NCBI GenBank assembly: GCA_038212305.1
Contig: JBBQUP010000010.1
Span: forward strand, 1-51,653
Source of the DNA: JBBQUP01 sp038212305
GTDB taxonomy: Bacteria > Bacteroidota > Bacteroidia > Bacteroidales > Marinilabiliaceae
Direction of reading: 5' to 3'
DNA: 51,653 nucleotides
Every line of letters starts with the position of its first letter. The stretch's first letter is position 1. Shown piece after piece: positions 8,257-16,397 of the stretch. The notes beneath the pieces are model-generated. The model searched no databases. It was given only the letters and a program-made list of their open reading frames with translations, and had not been told where the DNA came from. A program made the position numbers and the translations under genes.

Positions 8257-9075
8257 CTAATTAATTACGATTTGGACGGTAATTTTTACATCGGTGTATG
8301 GGCGATTGTTTTTGTCAACCCCAAGCGCAGCTATTTTATCAATAACCGTTAACCCTTCAATTACTTCTCCAAAAACAGTATAATCAAAGTCTAAATCGGG
8401 GCACCCACCAATGGTGTTGTAAACAATACGCTGTTCAGGTGTGAACTCCAATTTGTTTGAGAGGGTATATTCAAAATCTATTTTTTCTTTAATTTCCTTT
8501 ATCCGTATGTTAAAGGTTTCGGGATCAGTCGACTTTAAGCCTTGTAGTTCGTCTTTAAATGGCAGATAGTATCGGGTTTTTAAATCAATCATTATAGGTG
8601 TGTTTCTGCTTTTTTCTATCATATCAAGTTCAACGCTGGTATAGGCGCGTCCTTGCACAATATAAAACTGGCTGATGTCCGAAATTTTAAATTCTGCAAC
8701 ATTTTCGGGTTGCCGAGGTGCGCATAAAGCTCCTTTTTTATGAAATAGCTCAGGCTTAAATTCGGCACTAATTAAATGGTTCTCACTTCCGTATCCTATG
8801 TGTTTACCCGCTGGAGCGTTGCGCGAGTCAGATGACCCACCTTGAATTACAAAGCTTTTTACTACACGATAAAAGAGTGTCCCATCGAAATGTTTTTCGT
8901 CAACCAATTTTAAAAAGGCATCGCGATGATAAGGTGTTGAATTATAGAGTTTTATTTTCATTGACCCCATATTGGTGTGTATCATCACCTTATACTCTGG
9001 ATGACTGCTTTGAGCCGATAAATTGATATAGCCCAACAAGAGTAGTAGGCCCAAAATTGGTTTGAATGTTTGCAT
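8257..9075 (-). CDS. Exported cyclophilin-type peptidyl-prolyl isomerase
   Basis: 272 aa with a signal peptide ending near LSAQ; cyclophilin fold from about 28. Cyclophilins catalyse cis-trans isomerisation of proline peptide bonds, here presumably in the periplasm. Visible blocks: FYRVVKSFVIQGG, SQFYIVQGRAYTS, YNTIGGCPDLDFDYTVFGEVIEGL and a terminal VDKNNRPYTDVKI. The catalytic Arg of FHRV is kept (FYRVV). An insert of about 60 mostly charged residues separates the QFYIVQG and TIGG blocks, unlike minimal cyclophilins. Middle gene of a three-cyclophilin operon, 4 bases after the upstream gene ends. Confidence 0.88.
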   Translation of the reverse strand: MQTFKPILGLLLLLGYINLSAQSSHPEYKVMIHTNMGSMKIKLYNSTPYHRDAFLKLVDEKHFDGTLFYRVVKSFVIQGGSSDSRNAPAGKHIGYGSENHLISAEFKPELFHKKGALCAPRQPENVAEFKISDISQFYIVQGRAYTSVELDMIEKSRNTPIMIDLKTRYYLPFKDELQGLKSTDPETFNIRIKEIKEKIDFEYTLSNKLEFTPEQRIVYNTIGGCPDLDFDYTVFGEVIEGLTVIDKIAALGVDKNNRPYTDVKITVQIVIN

Positions 9076-9079
9076 CTGT

Positions 9080-9901
9080 TTATTTAATAATCTCTACCCT
9101 AATTCGGATGTTGCTGGCGGGACGATTGTTCGAATCTGTTTCTACAGCAGCAATTTTATCAATTACATCTAATCCTTCAACAACTCCGCCAAAAATGGTG
9201 TATTCGCCATCTAACCAAGGAGTTCCACCAATGGTTTGATAAGAGGTTTTTAAATCAGTTGGCATTGTGTATGAAGGAACTGCTATTGCTGCTGCTTGAG
9301 CTTCGCCAATGGCTTTCTTTCGCAAGGTTATCCAGCGCGTCGAATCGCGAGCTGTGATATAGTATTTTAAGCTATCGGTATAATGTTTAATCACATTATT
9401 ACCAGCACTTTGTCGAAATGAGTTGGTGATTTTTTCTTCTGATTTTCGAATTTCGTCATCGGTTAATGGTTTTCCCTGAACAATGTAAAACTGAGATCCT
9501 GATGATCGCTTTTCAGGGTTTACATTATCGGGAGTTCGAGCAGCAGCTAAAGCACCTTTTTTATGAATGAGTTGAGGCAAAATTTCTGCAGGTATTGTAT
9601 ATCCAGGATCCCCATTGCCGAGCATTTCACCCGATGTGGCATGTTTTGATTGTGGATCACCTGTTTGAATCATAAAATCTTTAATAACCCTATGAAATAA
9701 TAAAGAATCGTAAAAATGCTCTTTGGCAAGTTTTATGAAATTGTCGCGATGTAAAGGCGTTTCGTTGTATAACTTAATCTTCATATCACCCAAAGATGTA
9801 TAAATTTTAACAAAGGTGAATTTGGGTTTCTGAGCGTATCCTGTTGTGAACAATGCAAAGTTCAAAAAAATCGAAAGAAGTATTATGGCTGTTTTTTTCA
9901 T
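9080..9901 (-). CDS. Exported cyclophilin-type peptidyl-prolyl isomerase
   Basis: 273 aa, signal peptide residues 1-23 ending in GYAQ, then a cyclophilin domain with FHRVIKDFMIQTGDPQ, ARTPDNVNPEKRSSGSQFYIVQG and TIGGTPWLDGEYTIFGGVVEGLDVIDKIA. The motif set is the most complete of the three neighbours. A charged insert of about 70 residues (about 155-220) lies before the TIGG block. First cyclophilin of the operon in transcription order; the small conserved protein just upstream may be co-transcribed (35-base gap). Likely periplasmic folding role; the substrate is unknown. Confidence 0.9.
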   Translation of the reverse strand: MKKTAIILLSIFLNFALFTTGYAQKPKFTFVKIYTSLGDMKIKLYNETPLHRDNFIKLAKEHFYDSLLFHRVIKDFMIQTGDPQSKHATSGEMLGNGDPGYTIPAEILPQLIHKKGALAAARTPDNVNPEKRSSGSQFYIVQGKPLTDDEIRKSEEKITNSFRQSAGNNVIKHYTDSLKYYITARDSTRWITLRKKAIGEAQAAAIAVPSYTMPTDLKTSYQTIGGTPWLDGEYTIFGGVVEGLDVIDKIAAVETDSNNRPASNIRIRVEIIK

Positions 9902-9936
9902 TGAAATTATTGTTGAGAAGGTTTATTTTTAGTTAG

Positions 9937-10260
9937 TTAAATCGATATCTCGTTTTGAAAATAGGTAATAAGCATTTTACGCAGCAAGTAATCAGTTTCT
10001 GATTTCGATAGTTTTTTGTAATCTGCTCCTTTTTGGTACAATGGCCATCCTTCGGGATCTTGTCCTGTATACACCATCATATTACTCATTGACAGTAATT
10101 TACATTGAGCTAAAGCTATCAAGTCGGTTTTTTCTTGCTTCGAGAAGGGTTTAAAACCCGATCCCAATTCTTGTATGCCAACCAAAAACATTAGAAACTC
10201 AAATGTTGCCATTACACTAAAGTATTTGCTAGCACGCAGTATAAACTCGTCCCAATTCAT
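9937..10260 (-). CDS. Conserved hypothetical protein, 107 aa
   Basis: I do not recognise a named family. The protein is soluble, with no signal peptide and a mixed helical pattern (FSVMATFEFLMFLVGIQELG near the start, SETDYLLRKMLITYF at the end). I chose the ATG at 10260, giving MNWDEF, because AAGGA lies 5 bases upstream of it; an ATG at 10278 would add six residues. It sits directly before the cyclophilin operon on the same strand and may be its first gene. I recall similar small proteins in other Bacteroidales but cannot assign a function. Confidence 0.65.
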   Translation of the reverse strand: MNWDEFILRASKYFSVMATFEFLMFLVGIQELGSGFKPFSKQEKTDLIALAQCKLLSMSNMMVYTGQDPEGWPLYQKGADYKKLSKSETDYLLRKMLITYFQNEISI

Positions 10261-10390
10261 GGTTTCCTTTATCATCATTTTTTTGTCAAATTTATTTAAA
10301 ATGGTTTAGTGTACCAAAAAGAGATGAATAAAGGAATTGTTCATAGAAGGGATTCTTTAATTGATAAATGGGTTAAATTAACTGAGTAAG

Positions 10391-10550
10391 TGTTTAAATT
10401 AAATGAATACAGAAATAGGATGAATAATAGATATTAGACAGATAGATAAGTTATTTTAGATAATTCTGGATGATGAGATCATTCTATTTTCATTTTTTCA
10501 TCTTCTTCTCTTTCTATTATCGATACATCAATAAAATTTAAACAGCTTCT
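10391..10550 (+). repeat. Dispersed 160-bp repeat, copy 1
   Basis: First of three related copies (others at 17282-17440, opposite strand, and 20122-20271). Shared blocks include GAATAATAGATATTAGA, TTTTAGATAATTC, CATTCTATTTT and TTTTCATCTTCT. The ends carry imperfect inverted repeats around GTTTAAATT and AATTTAAAC. It has no coding potential. It fills most of the gap between the small conserved gene and the tRNA promoter; nothing else was seen at 10279-10390. Confidence 0.75.
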
Positions 10551-10605
10551 GAGATCGCATTCGAATAGTTTTTTTTGAGGTTTACAATTTAAACAGGAAA
10601 AAAGC

Positions 10606-10613
10606 TATTTTTG
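10606..10613 (+). promoter_or_regulatory. -7 element of the tRNA-Val promoter
   Basis: TATTTTTG matches the Bacteroidota -7 consensus TAnnTTTG and lies 12 bases before the tRNA. The surrounding 40 bases are also present before the decayed tRNA copy, where the last G of this element is lost. Confidence 0.65.
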
Positions 10614-10625
10614 CAATTCGTTTTT

Positions 10626-10700
10626 GGGTTGTTAGCTCAGTTGGTTTAGAGCATTACCTTGACAGGGTAGGGGTCACTGGTTCGAATCCAGTACAACCCA
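10626..10700 (+). tRNA. tRNA-Val (anticodon GAC)
   Basis: A 75-base tRNA. Acceptor GGGTTGT pairs with ACAACCC (10693-10699), discriminator A at 10700. The D stem is GCTC/GAGC, the anticodon stem TTACC/GGTAG with loop TTGACAG (U33 present, anticodon GAC, valine), and the T stem ACTGG/CCAGT with loop TTCGAAT. CCA is not fully encoded beyond the CA after the discriminator. All stems are intact, unlike the copy at 12431. Confidence 0.95.
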
Positions 10701-10888
10701 CATTTCTTGCTATTGCTTTAGTATAAACAAGTGAAATTAGTTGTTCTAATTTGTATTTAAATGTTGTGCACAAACGTAGAAAAACACTGCTACAGTGCAA
10801 ATTTCCTGCAAATAGAAAACTATATAATGAACAGCAACGCACCAATGGGAATTGATATATTTGTAGTTATTTGAAACAGATTTGAAAA

Positions 10889-10972
10889 ATGAATTTAGAA
10901 CAATATATTGCCAATGTAAATCAAAAGTTCAAAGCTGGGAATGCGACTGAACATAGTTTTCTCGTGGATTGA
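10889..10972 (+). pseudogene. N-terminal stub of a type IIG-like restriction/methylation enzyme
   Basis: Starts MNLEQYIANVNQKFKAGNA followed by TEHSF, then stops at 10970. This opening closely resembles N-termini of large Eco57I-like restriction-methyltransferase proteins (order: LEQYI, K-F/Y, G, EH-S/T-Y-RGDL). Past EHSF the bases still suggest a damaged RGDL continuation, out of frame. The other ~1000 residues are missing, replaced by an IS end. A good -7 element, TATATTTG at 10856-10863, survives upstream. Family call rests on about 24 residues. Confidence 0.5.
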
Positions 10973-11026
10973 CAACTACGGTTATCTAAATTTACATCCT
11001 TCGGGGGAATGAAAACTAGTTTTCTA

Positions 11027-11043
11027 TAACTAAACGACATTGA
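11027..11043 (+). mobile_element. Isolated IS end sequence
   Basis: TAACTAAACGACATTGA is identical to the sequence after the transposase tail at 123-139. No transposase is present here, so only an end remains, between the restriction stub and the GH5 gene. Probably a scar of deletion after insertion. Confidence 0.45.
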
Positions 11044-11077
11044 CTCAAGGATAATTAAAAACTCGATTCGCTGAAAA

Positions 11078-12226
11078 TTATTGCAACATGTTAGGTACAA
11101 TATTATTTGTAAAACTATAGTTCCCTGATGCATCTATACGAATAAGCCCAAACCAACCACGATCGTCCCAAACACTGTAAGACATATTGGAGGCTAAAGT
11201 TTTTTGAGCAAATGTGCGATAGTAACCTCTAACAAGGTCAGTATTTCGCTCTGATGCATTAGCATTTCTTCCCACACCAAACTCACCATAATTTATTGGT
11301 ACATCTAAAATTTTTGCATGATTGGCAATGGTTTGAATGGCTCCCTGAACAGAAACATTCCCTTGATAAGCAGAATTACTTCCTGTTTGACCACAAAAGG
11401 CCCATGGATTATAGCTATGCACCTGAATAGCTAAATAATTATCTGATCCTTCACCCGGAAGTAATGATTTTGATGGATATACCTCATCAAGATACGACTC
11501 ATTTCCTTGTCCGTTCACTGAAACCATTATGATACGAGTTTCATTTAAGCCTCCGGTTTCTCTAATAGCGTTATAACCCACTTTATTTACCTTGCGCGTG
11601 TAAGCTATAGCCGTAGTATTTGTTGGGCTAGGCCATGATCCATTACTACTATATTCTCCTAACGTTCCTTCTGGCTCATTAAGTACTTCAAAAATTAAGT
11701 GATGATCATAGTCTTTAAAATACGTAGCAATATCTCCCCATAATTTGGCAAATTTAGCATCCATTGAAGCAGAACCATCATAATAATCTTTAAGCCAATG
11801 CTCATGATGTGCATTAATAACAACGTACATATCTAGCCCTAAGGCATAATCAATTACAGCTTTAAGCTCAATAAATCTTGCATGCTGAAAATTAACTTTC
11901 CCATTGGAATCGGCAAGTTTAGAACTAAATACGTCCATCCAGGTCACTGGGATACGAATATGTTTCATCCCGGCTGCGTGAAATAATTGTATAATTGGAT
12001 AAATGGTTGAAGGGTTTGTGGTATTAATACCATTATCAAAAGTATTTCCAAGGTTGAAACCATTAGCCATATCTTTGACAACTTCTTTTGCTGTAGGCAC
12101 AACTGAATTTGAAGGAATGTTGCCAGCATCTATTGCACAGGATGACATGCCTATAAATAATACGGCCATCATAATTAAGATTGCCATTTTGCGGAATGCC
12201 GTAAACATCGCTTTTAATGTGTTCAT
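11078..12226 (-). CDS. GH5 family endoglucanase, lipoprotein
   Basis: Glycoside hydrolase family 5 enzyme of 382 aa, likely cleaving internal beta-1,4-glucan or related bonds, anchored as a lipoprotein (lipobox FIGMSSC, Cys30). The barrel shows NGFNLGNTFDN, HIRIPVTW, INAHHEHW, the acid/base Glu184 in EVLNEPEG, HSYNPW, and the nucleophile Glu315 in INYGEFGVG; SVWDDRGWFG ends the barrel. These blocks suggest a GH5_4-like enzyme (inference). The N-region before the signal is long, so translation may start at the ATG for MFTAF, seven codons in. No carbohydrate-binding module. The gene lies in a small island between two tRNA-Val copies. Confidence 0.9.
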   Translation of the reverse strand: MNTLKAMFTAFRKMAILIMMAVLFIGMSSCAIDAGNIPSNSVVPTAKEVVKDMANGFNLGNTFDNGINTTNPSTIYPIIQLFHAAGMKHIRIPVTWMDVFSSKLADSNGKVNFQHARFIELKAVIDYALGLDMYVVINAHHEHWLKDYYDGSASMDAKFAKLWGDIATYFKDYDHHLIFEVLNEPEGTLGEYSSNGSWPSPTNTTAIAYTRKVNKVGYNAIRETGGLNETRIIMVSVNGQGNESYLDEVYPSKSLLPGEGSDNYLAIQVHSYNPWAFCGQTGSNSAYQGNVSVQGAIQTIANHAKILDVPINYGEFGVGRNANASERNTDLVRGYYRTFAQKTLASNMSYSVWDDRGWFGLIRIDASGNYSFTNNIVPNMLQ

Positions 12227-12430
12227 ATTGCTGTTTGTATTAGTGAACTGTCTATTCTTTCATGAATTATTATTGAAAACGTTTTTAATTCTATATGGGC
12301 AAGTCACATTATTTATCCAAGGAAATGCCCTTTTGATATACCTTAAAAATAAAAGCTACATATAATTCGGTCGTTTTCTCACTAGCTTACAGTATAAACA
12401 GGAAAAAGGTTATTTTTTCAATTCGTTTAT

Positions 12431-12505
12431 GGGTTGTTAGCTCAGTTGGTTTACAGCATTACCTCGACAGGTTAGTGGTCGCTGGTTCGAATCCAATACA
12501 ACCCA
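12431..12505 (+). pseudogene. Decayed tRNA-Val (GAC) copy
   Basis: A second 75-base copy of tRNA-Val with the GAC anticodon but several damaging changes: the D stem has GCTC against CAGC, universal U33 is C, the anticodon stem has a C-T mismatch (TTACC/GTTAG) and the T stem has a C-A mismatch (GCTGG/CCAAT). The upstream 40 bases also match those of the intact gene, except that the -7 element reads TATTTTTT. So gene and promoter were duplicated together and then decayed. Confidence 0.85.
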
Positions 12506-12850
12506 CATTTTTGTAGATGATTTACTTTAACTCAAATGAAGACTATTATTCTATAAGCATATATAAATTTACAACTGAATGTTTTTGCGAAAAGAGGCTC
12601 CTTAAAAATGTGCTTCGTTTTTTAGTTAGACCAAATATTTGTCTTAAAAAGTATTTGTCAATAATAAATCAATATTATATTTAAAAAGTAACTATTTATA
12701 TTTGATGTTAACTAAAAATTCCCCAACTTTTCAAATAATTTAGTGTTAATTATGCAAATCAATATTTTATTTCTATTGATGGATCAATAAGAAGATGGCA
12801 ACTTTAGAACAATTAAAATAGATCCTAAATGCTATAATCTTTTTAAGGAG
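12506..12850. other. AT-rich upstream region of the transporter gene
   Basis: About 345 bases, very AT-rich, with no tRNA or hairpin seen. Near the end is a nine-codon ORF (12795-12821, MATLEQLK) whose coding sequence resembles the true start of the next gene (MEQLKKFG); it may be a micro-duplication or leader. A Shine-Dalgarno-like AAGGAG precedes the real start at 12851. Confidence 0.5.
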
Positions 12851-15061
12851 ATGGAACAATTAAAGAAATTTGGAACAGCCCCGGTATTTTTCACTGCCAT
12901 TTCAACCATCCTAGGAGCCATTGTGTTCCTTCGATTTGGGTTTGCCGTTGGTAATATTGGTTTTTGGGGTGTTGTGCTAATCGTTTTGCTAGGGCATTTG
13001 GTAACTATTCCAACTGCGCTTGCTATATCGGAGTTGGCAACCAACCGACGGGTGCTTGGGGGTGGTGAATACTATATTATTTCACGGTCATTTGGATTAA
13101 ATATTGGCGCTACTATTGGATTTGCGCTATTTCTTTCGCAAGCTATTAGCGTGGCATTTTACATTATTGCTTTTACCGAGGCTTTTACCTATGTTTTTGA
13201 GATTTTTCAAACTCATTTTGGATTCGCTTTACCTCGACAAGCCATCAGTTTGCCTGCTATGGCAGGTTTGGCTTTTATGATTTTTCGCAAGGGTGCCAGC
13301 ATGGGTGTAAAAGCGCTTTACTTTGTTGTGGGTATACTATTTGTTTCGCTATTTATGTTTTTTATTGGTCATCCAACAGGCGATGCAGTTGATGGGTATT
13401 CAATTTTGGACTCAACTTTTCGAAATACCGATCAGTTTTTTGTGATATTTGCTATTGTTTTCCCCGCATTTACTGGAATGACTGCCGGGGTTGGCCTTTC
13501 TGGCGATTTAAAAGATCCCTCCAAGTCCATTCCTTATGGAACTATTATGGCAACCATTACGGGTATGGTTGTTTACTTTTTTGTTATATTTAAACTAGCA
13601 GCTTCGGCTTCAGTTCTAGAAATGATCGAAGATCAGTTGGTAATGAGTAAAATTGCCATTGGTGGGATGATTATTATTCCTTTAGGGTTGGCTGCTTCAA
13701 CACTATCATCTGCATTGGGTTCAATATTGGTTGCACCGCGTACGTTACAAGCTTTGGCTGTCGATCAGTCGCTCCCCAATCAAAATGCAAATGAATGGTT
13801 GAGCGCTAATCACAAGGGCGAACCAAGGAATGCAACAATTGTTACCAGTTTAATTGCCTTTGTTTTTGTGGCTATGGGTAATGTCAACGAGGTTGCAACT
13901 ATTATTTCCATGTTTTTCATGGTGACATATGGTTCAATTTGCTTGATCTCGTTTTTAAATCATTTTGGTTCTTCGCCATCTTATCGTCCCACTTTTCGTT
14001 CGAAATGGGGAATTTCGTTGCTTGGGTTTTTAACCGCTGGATGGGTGATGTTTCAGATAAGCACTGTTTATGCGGTATTAGCTTTTGGATTGATGGCAGC
14101 ACTTTACTTGTATATTAATCATTTTAACAAAGAGCGAGGCGGCTTTCAATCGATTTTTGCTAATGCCATTTTTCAGCTCAATCGGTCAATTCAAATATAT
14201 CTGCAACGAAAAAAACATCTTCAGGTCGATAACGAATGGAGGCCAAGTGCGATATGTATTTCGGCTGATTCCCTTAAACGCGATCAGGTATTTAAGTTGC
14301 TTAATTGGATATCGCATCGCTATGGATTTGGAACCTATATTCATTTAATTCCTGGCTATTTTAGCAAATCAACTCATCAAAAAGCAAAGGAAGAATTGCA
14401 GGAGCTTATTTTTCGATCGAATGCCGAAAATAGCAAGATCTACATTGATACTTTGATTTCACCTTCTTATACATCGGCCATTGCCCAATCCATTCAGTTG
14501 CCTGGTGTTGCTGGGATGGAGAATAACATGGTTATTTTCGAGTACGATAAAGAAAGTAATGATAATTTATTAAATATAATTGATAATTATGCGTTAGTTC
14601 GAGCTGGTGATTTTGATGTTTGTATTATGGGATCATCACAACGAAACATTAATTATCACAATGGGATTCATATTTGGATAAAATCGACGGATTATGATAA
14701 CGCTAATTTAATGGTTTTGATGAGTTTTATTATTTTAGGGCATCCCGATTGGAGTCATTCAACAATTAAAATATTTGAAATAAGTCCAATTGCTAAAGTA
14801 GACGAAACTCGCCGAATGCTCGAGGATTTAGTGAAATCGGGTCGATTACCTATAACTATTTATAACATCGAAATTATTCCTGAGCAGGAGGGTGTTCATG
14901 TGAAAAGTATTATCAATCAGCACTCATCAAATGCAGGATTAACCATATTAGGATTCCGAAGCGAATTGCTCAAGCATAATGGCGAGGAGCTGTTCGAGGG
15001 ATTAGATCAGTTGGCAACCGTTCTGTTTGTGAATAGTCATAAGCAGATAGGTATTGATTAA
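12851..15061 (+). CDS. APC/SLC12-like amino acid or cation-chloride transporter
   Basis: Integral membrane protein of 736 aa. About 12 membrane segments span residues 8-430 and start with TAISTILGAIVFLRFGFAVG, an APC-fold signature; GGGEYYIISRSFGLNIGATIGFALF and FPAFTGMTAGVGLSGDLKDPSKSIPYGT resemble conserved segments of the cation-chloride cotransporter (SLC12) branch. A soluble C-terminal domain of about 290 residues (from WRPSAICIS) is also typical of that branch. The substrate (Na/K/Cl or amino acids) cannot be decided. AAGGAG lies about 3 bases upstream of the ATG, a strong site for this phylum. Monocistronic, convergent with the serine hydrolase. Confidence 0.82.
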   Translation: MEQLKKFGTAPVFFTAISTILGAIVFLRFGFAVGNIGFWGVVLIVLLGHLVTIPTALAISELATNRRVLGGGEYYIISRSFGLNIGATIGFALFLSQAISVAFYIIAFTEAFTYVFEIFQTHFGFALPRQAISLPAMAGLAFMIFRKGASMGVKALYFVVGILFVSLFMFFIGHPTGDAVDGYSILDSTFRNTDQFFVIFAIVFPAFTGMTAGVGLSGDLKDPSKSIPYGTIMATITGMVVYFFVIFKLAASASVLEMIEDQLVMSKIAIGGMIIIPLGLAASTLSSALGSILVAPRTLQALAVDQSLPNQNANEWLSANHKGEPRNATIVTSLIAFVFVAMGNVNEVATIISMFFMVTYGSICLISFLNHFGSSPSYRPTFRSKWGISLLGFLTAGWVMFQISTVYAVLAFGLMAALYLYINHFNKERGGFQSIFANAIFQLNRSIQIYLQRKKHLQVDNEWRPSAICISADSLKRDQVFKLLNWISHRYGFGTYIHLIPGYFSKSTHQKAKEELQELIFRSNAENSKIYIDTLISPSYTSAIAQSIQLPGVAGMENNMVIFEYDKESNDNLLNIIDNYALVRAGDFDVCIMGSSQRNINYHNGIHIWIKSTDYDNANLMVLMSFIILGHPDWSHSTIKIFEISPIAKVDETRRMLEDLVKSGRLPITIYNIEIIPEQEGVHVKSIINQHSSNAGLTILGFRSELLKHNGEELFEGLDQLATVLFVNSHKQIGID

Positions 15062-15072
15062 TGAGCTGTATC

Positions 15073-16158
15073 CTATTGAGTTATGGTTAAGATTTTTTTC
15101 CACATATCGTTATGAAATGTGATGGGAACTAGCGAGTTATCAGGAGCCTCGCCCATTCTTATAACTACAAGGTTTTGGCTGGGTACCACATCAATAAATT
15201 GGCCATTTTTGCCCATAGCAGCAAATAAATCATTTGGGGCATCGGGTGCTAACGAAATGGGGTACTTATTTGGTGAGTCTGGATAAACAATAGCACTTTT
15301 CCCATTTAACCACCACAAATAACCATACGAAGGATTTAGGTTTTGTGATGTGCTGGTCATGGCATTAAAATAGTTCGCATCTGTCAGTATTGGCTGATTA
15401 TTCCAGTTGCCTTTGTTTAAAATGAGTAATCCAAACCTTGCAGCATCGCGAGCGGTACTCCAATAAACATTATTATAGCCACTTGGCAACCATGTGCCAT
15501 TCATTCCAATTTTGACTTCAATTTTTTCATCAGTATATTGGTTATATGATTTGCCAGAAGTAGTGCTAATTATTTTTTCTAATAAGGTGTATGGAGCATT
15601 GTGATAATACCATTGAGCGCCAGCATCGGCTTTATAGGTTAAACAGGTCGCATCGGTACAATCAATATCACTCACAGCATAGTCTAAACCAGTGGTCATT
15701 GTCAGTTGATTTTTAATGGTGATGAGGTTTTCTTTTGTTAATGGTTCACTGGACCATTTTTCACCAAGATATTGCGATGTTCGATTATTAATATCTATTA
15801 AGCCATCTTGTTGAGCGATACCAATTAAAAACGAAGTCAACGATTTGCCTGCTGAAGCCCAATACCAACTGGAGGTTTTATTAAATGGATTTGCATTTAA
15901 TACATCGTTCCCCCAATATTTCTCAAGTACAATCTTGCCTCCTTTCAAAAGGATAAAGGCACGGGTTTTATGTTGTGATAAATAGGAGTAGAGATTCTCA
16001 ATTTCAGTGAGATTCCAATTTAAACTTTCAGGAGTTGTTGTTTCCCATCCTTCAAAAGTTAATGGCGGAAAATACAAACTGCCTTCAGGAGTTGGCGTAC
16101 TATTTTTCGTACAACTTATTAGGCTAATTAATCCAAGTATGTAAAAATATCGTACCAT
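15073..16158 (-). CDS. Serine hydrolase of the beta-lactamase (class C) family, lipoprotein
   Basis: 361 aa from the ATG at 16158, chosen because it gives MVRYFYILGLISLISC, a lipoprotein signal with Cys15; an upstream ATG at 16227 adds 23 residues that do not fit a signal peptide. The class C/penicillin-binding-protein fold shows the SxxK motif S102-A-G-K105 (WASAGKSL) and the YxN motif Y185-H-N187. Such periplasmic serine hydrolases are usually esterases, D-peptidases or of unknown substrate rather than antibiotic-resistance enzymes; there is no reason here to claim resistance. Convergent with the transporter, 12 bases away. Confidence 0.85.
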   Translation of the reverse strand: MVRYFYILGLISLISCTKNSTPTPEGSLYFPPLTFEGWETTTPESLNWNLTEIENLYSYLSQHKTRAFILLKGGKIVLEKYWGNDVLNANPFNKTSSWYWASAGKSLTSFLIGIAQQDGLIDINNRTSQYLGEKWSSEPLTKENLITIKNQLTMTTGLDYAVSDIDCTDATCLTYKADAGAQWYYHNAPYTLLEKIISTTSGKSYNQYTDEKIEVKIGMNGTWLPSGYNNVYWSTARDAARFGLLILNKGNWNNQPILTDANYFNAMTSTSQNLNPSYGYLWWLNGKSAIVYPDSPNKYPISLAPDAPNDLFAAMGKNGQFIDVVPSQNLVVIRMGEAPDNSLVPITFHNDMWKKILTITQ

Positions 16159-16397
16159 GATTTTTAGTTCAGATGTTGAATTGGCGAAGATTCTTTTTAG
16201 AAGATGAGCCAATATAAAGTTCATCATCCGGAAATATCTTAAGTACTTCGTTGGATATAATGTCGTATTTTATTTGGCTAATATATTCATTAATAGCACA
16301 AACGAAAAACAATAAATAGGTCTGAGACCTTATTTATCCTTCTAATAATTTTTATTCTTCCTAATCTATTCGTTTTTTTATTAAAATTTAAATAGCG

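Noticed and set aside
12431..12505. A second functional tRNA-Val gene
   Set aside because: U33 is lost, three stems carry mismatches and the promoter -7 element is damaged.
15073..16158. Antibiotic-resistance beta-lactamase
   Set aside because: It has the fold and the SxxK/YxN motifs, but the lipoprotein form and context fit a general serine hydrolase; nothing supports resistance.
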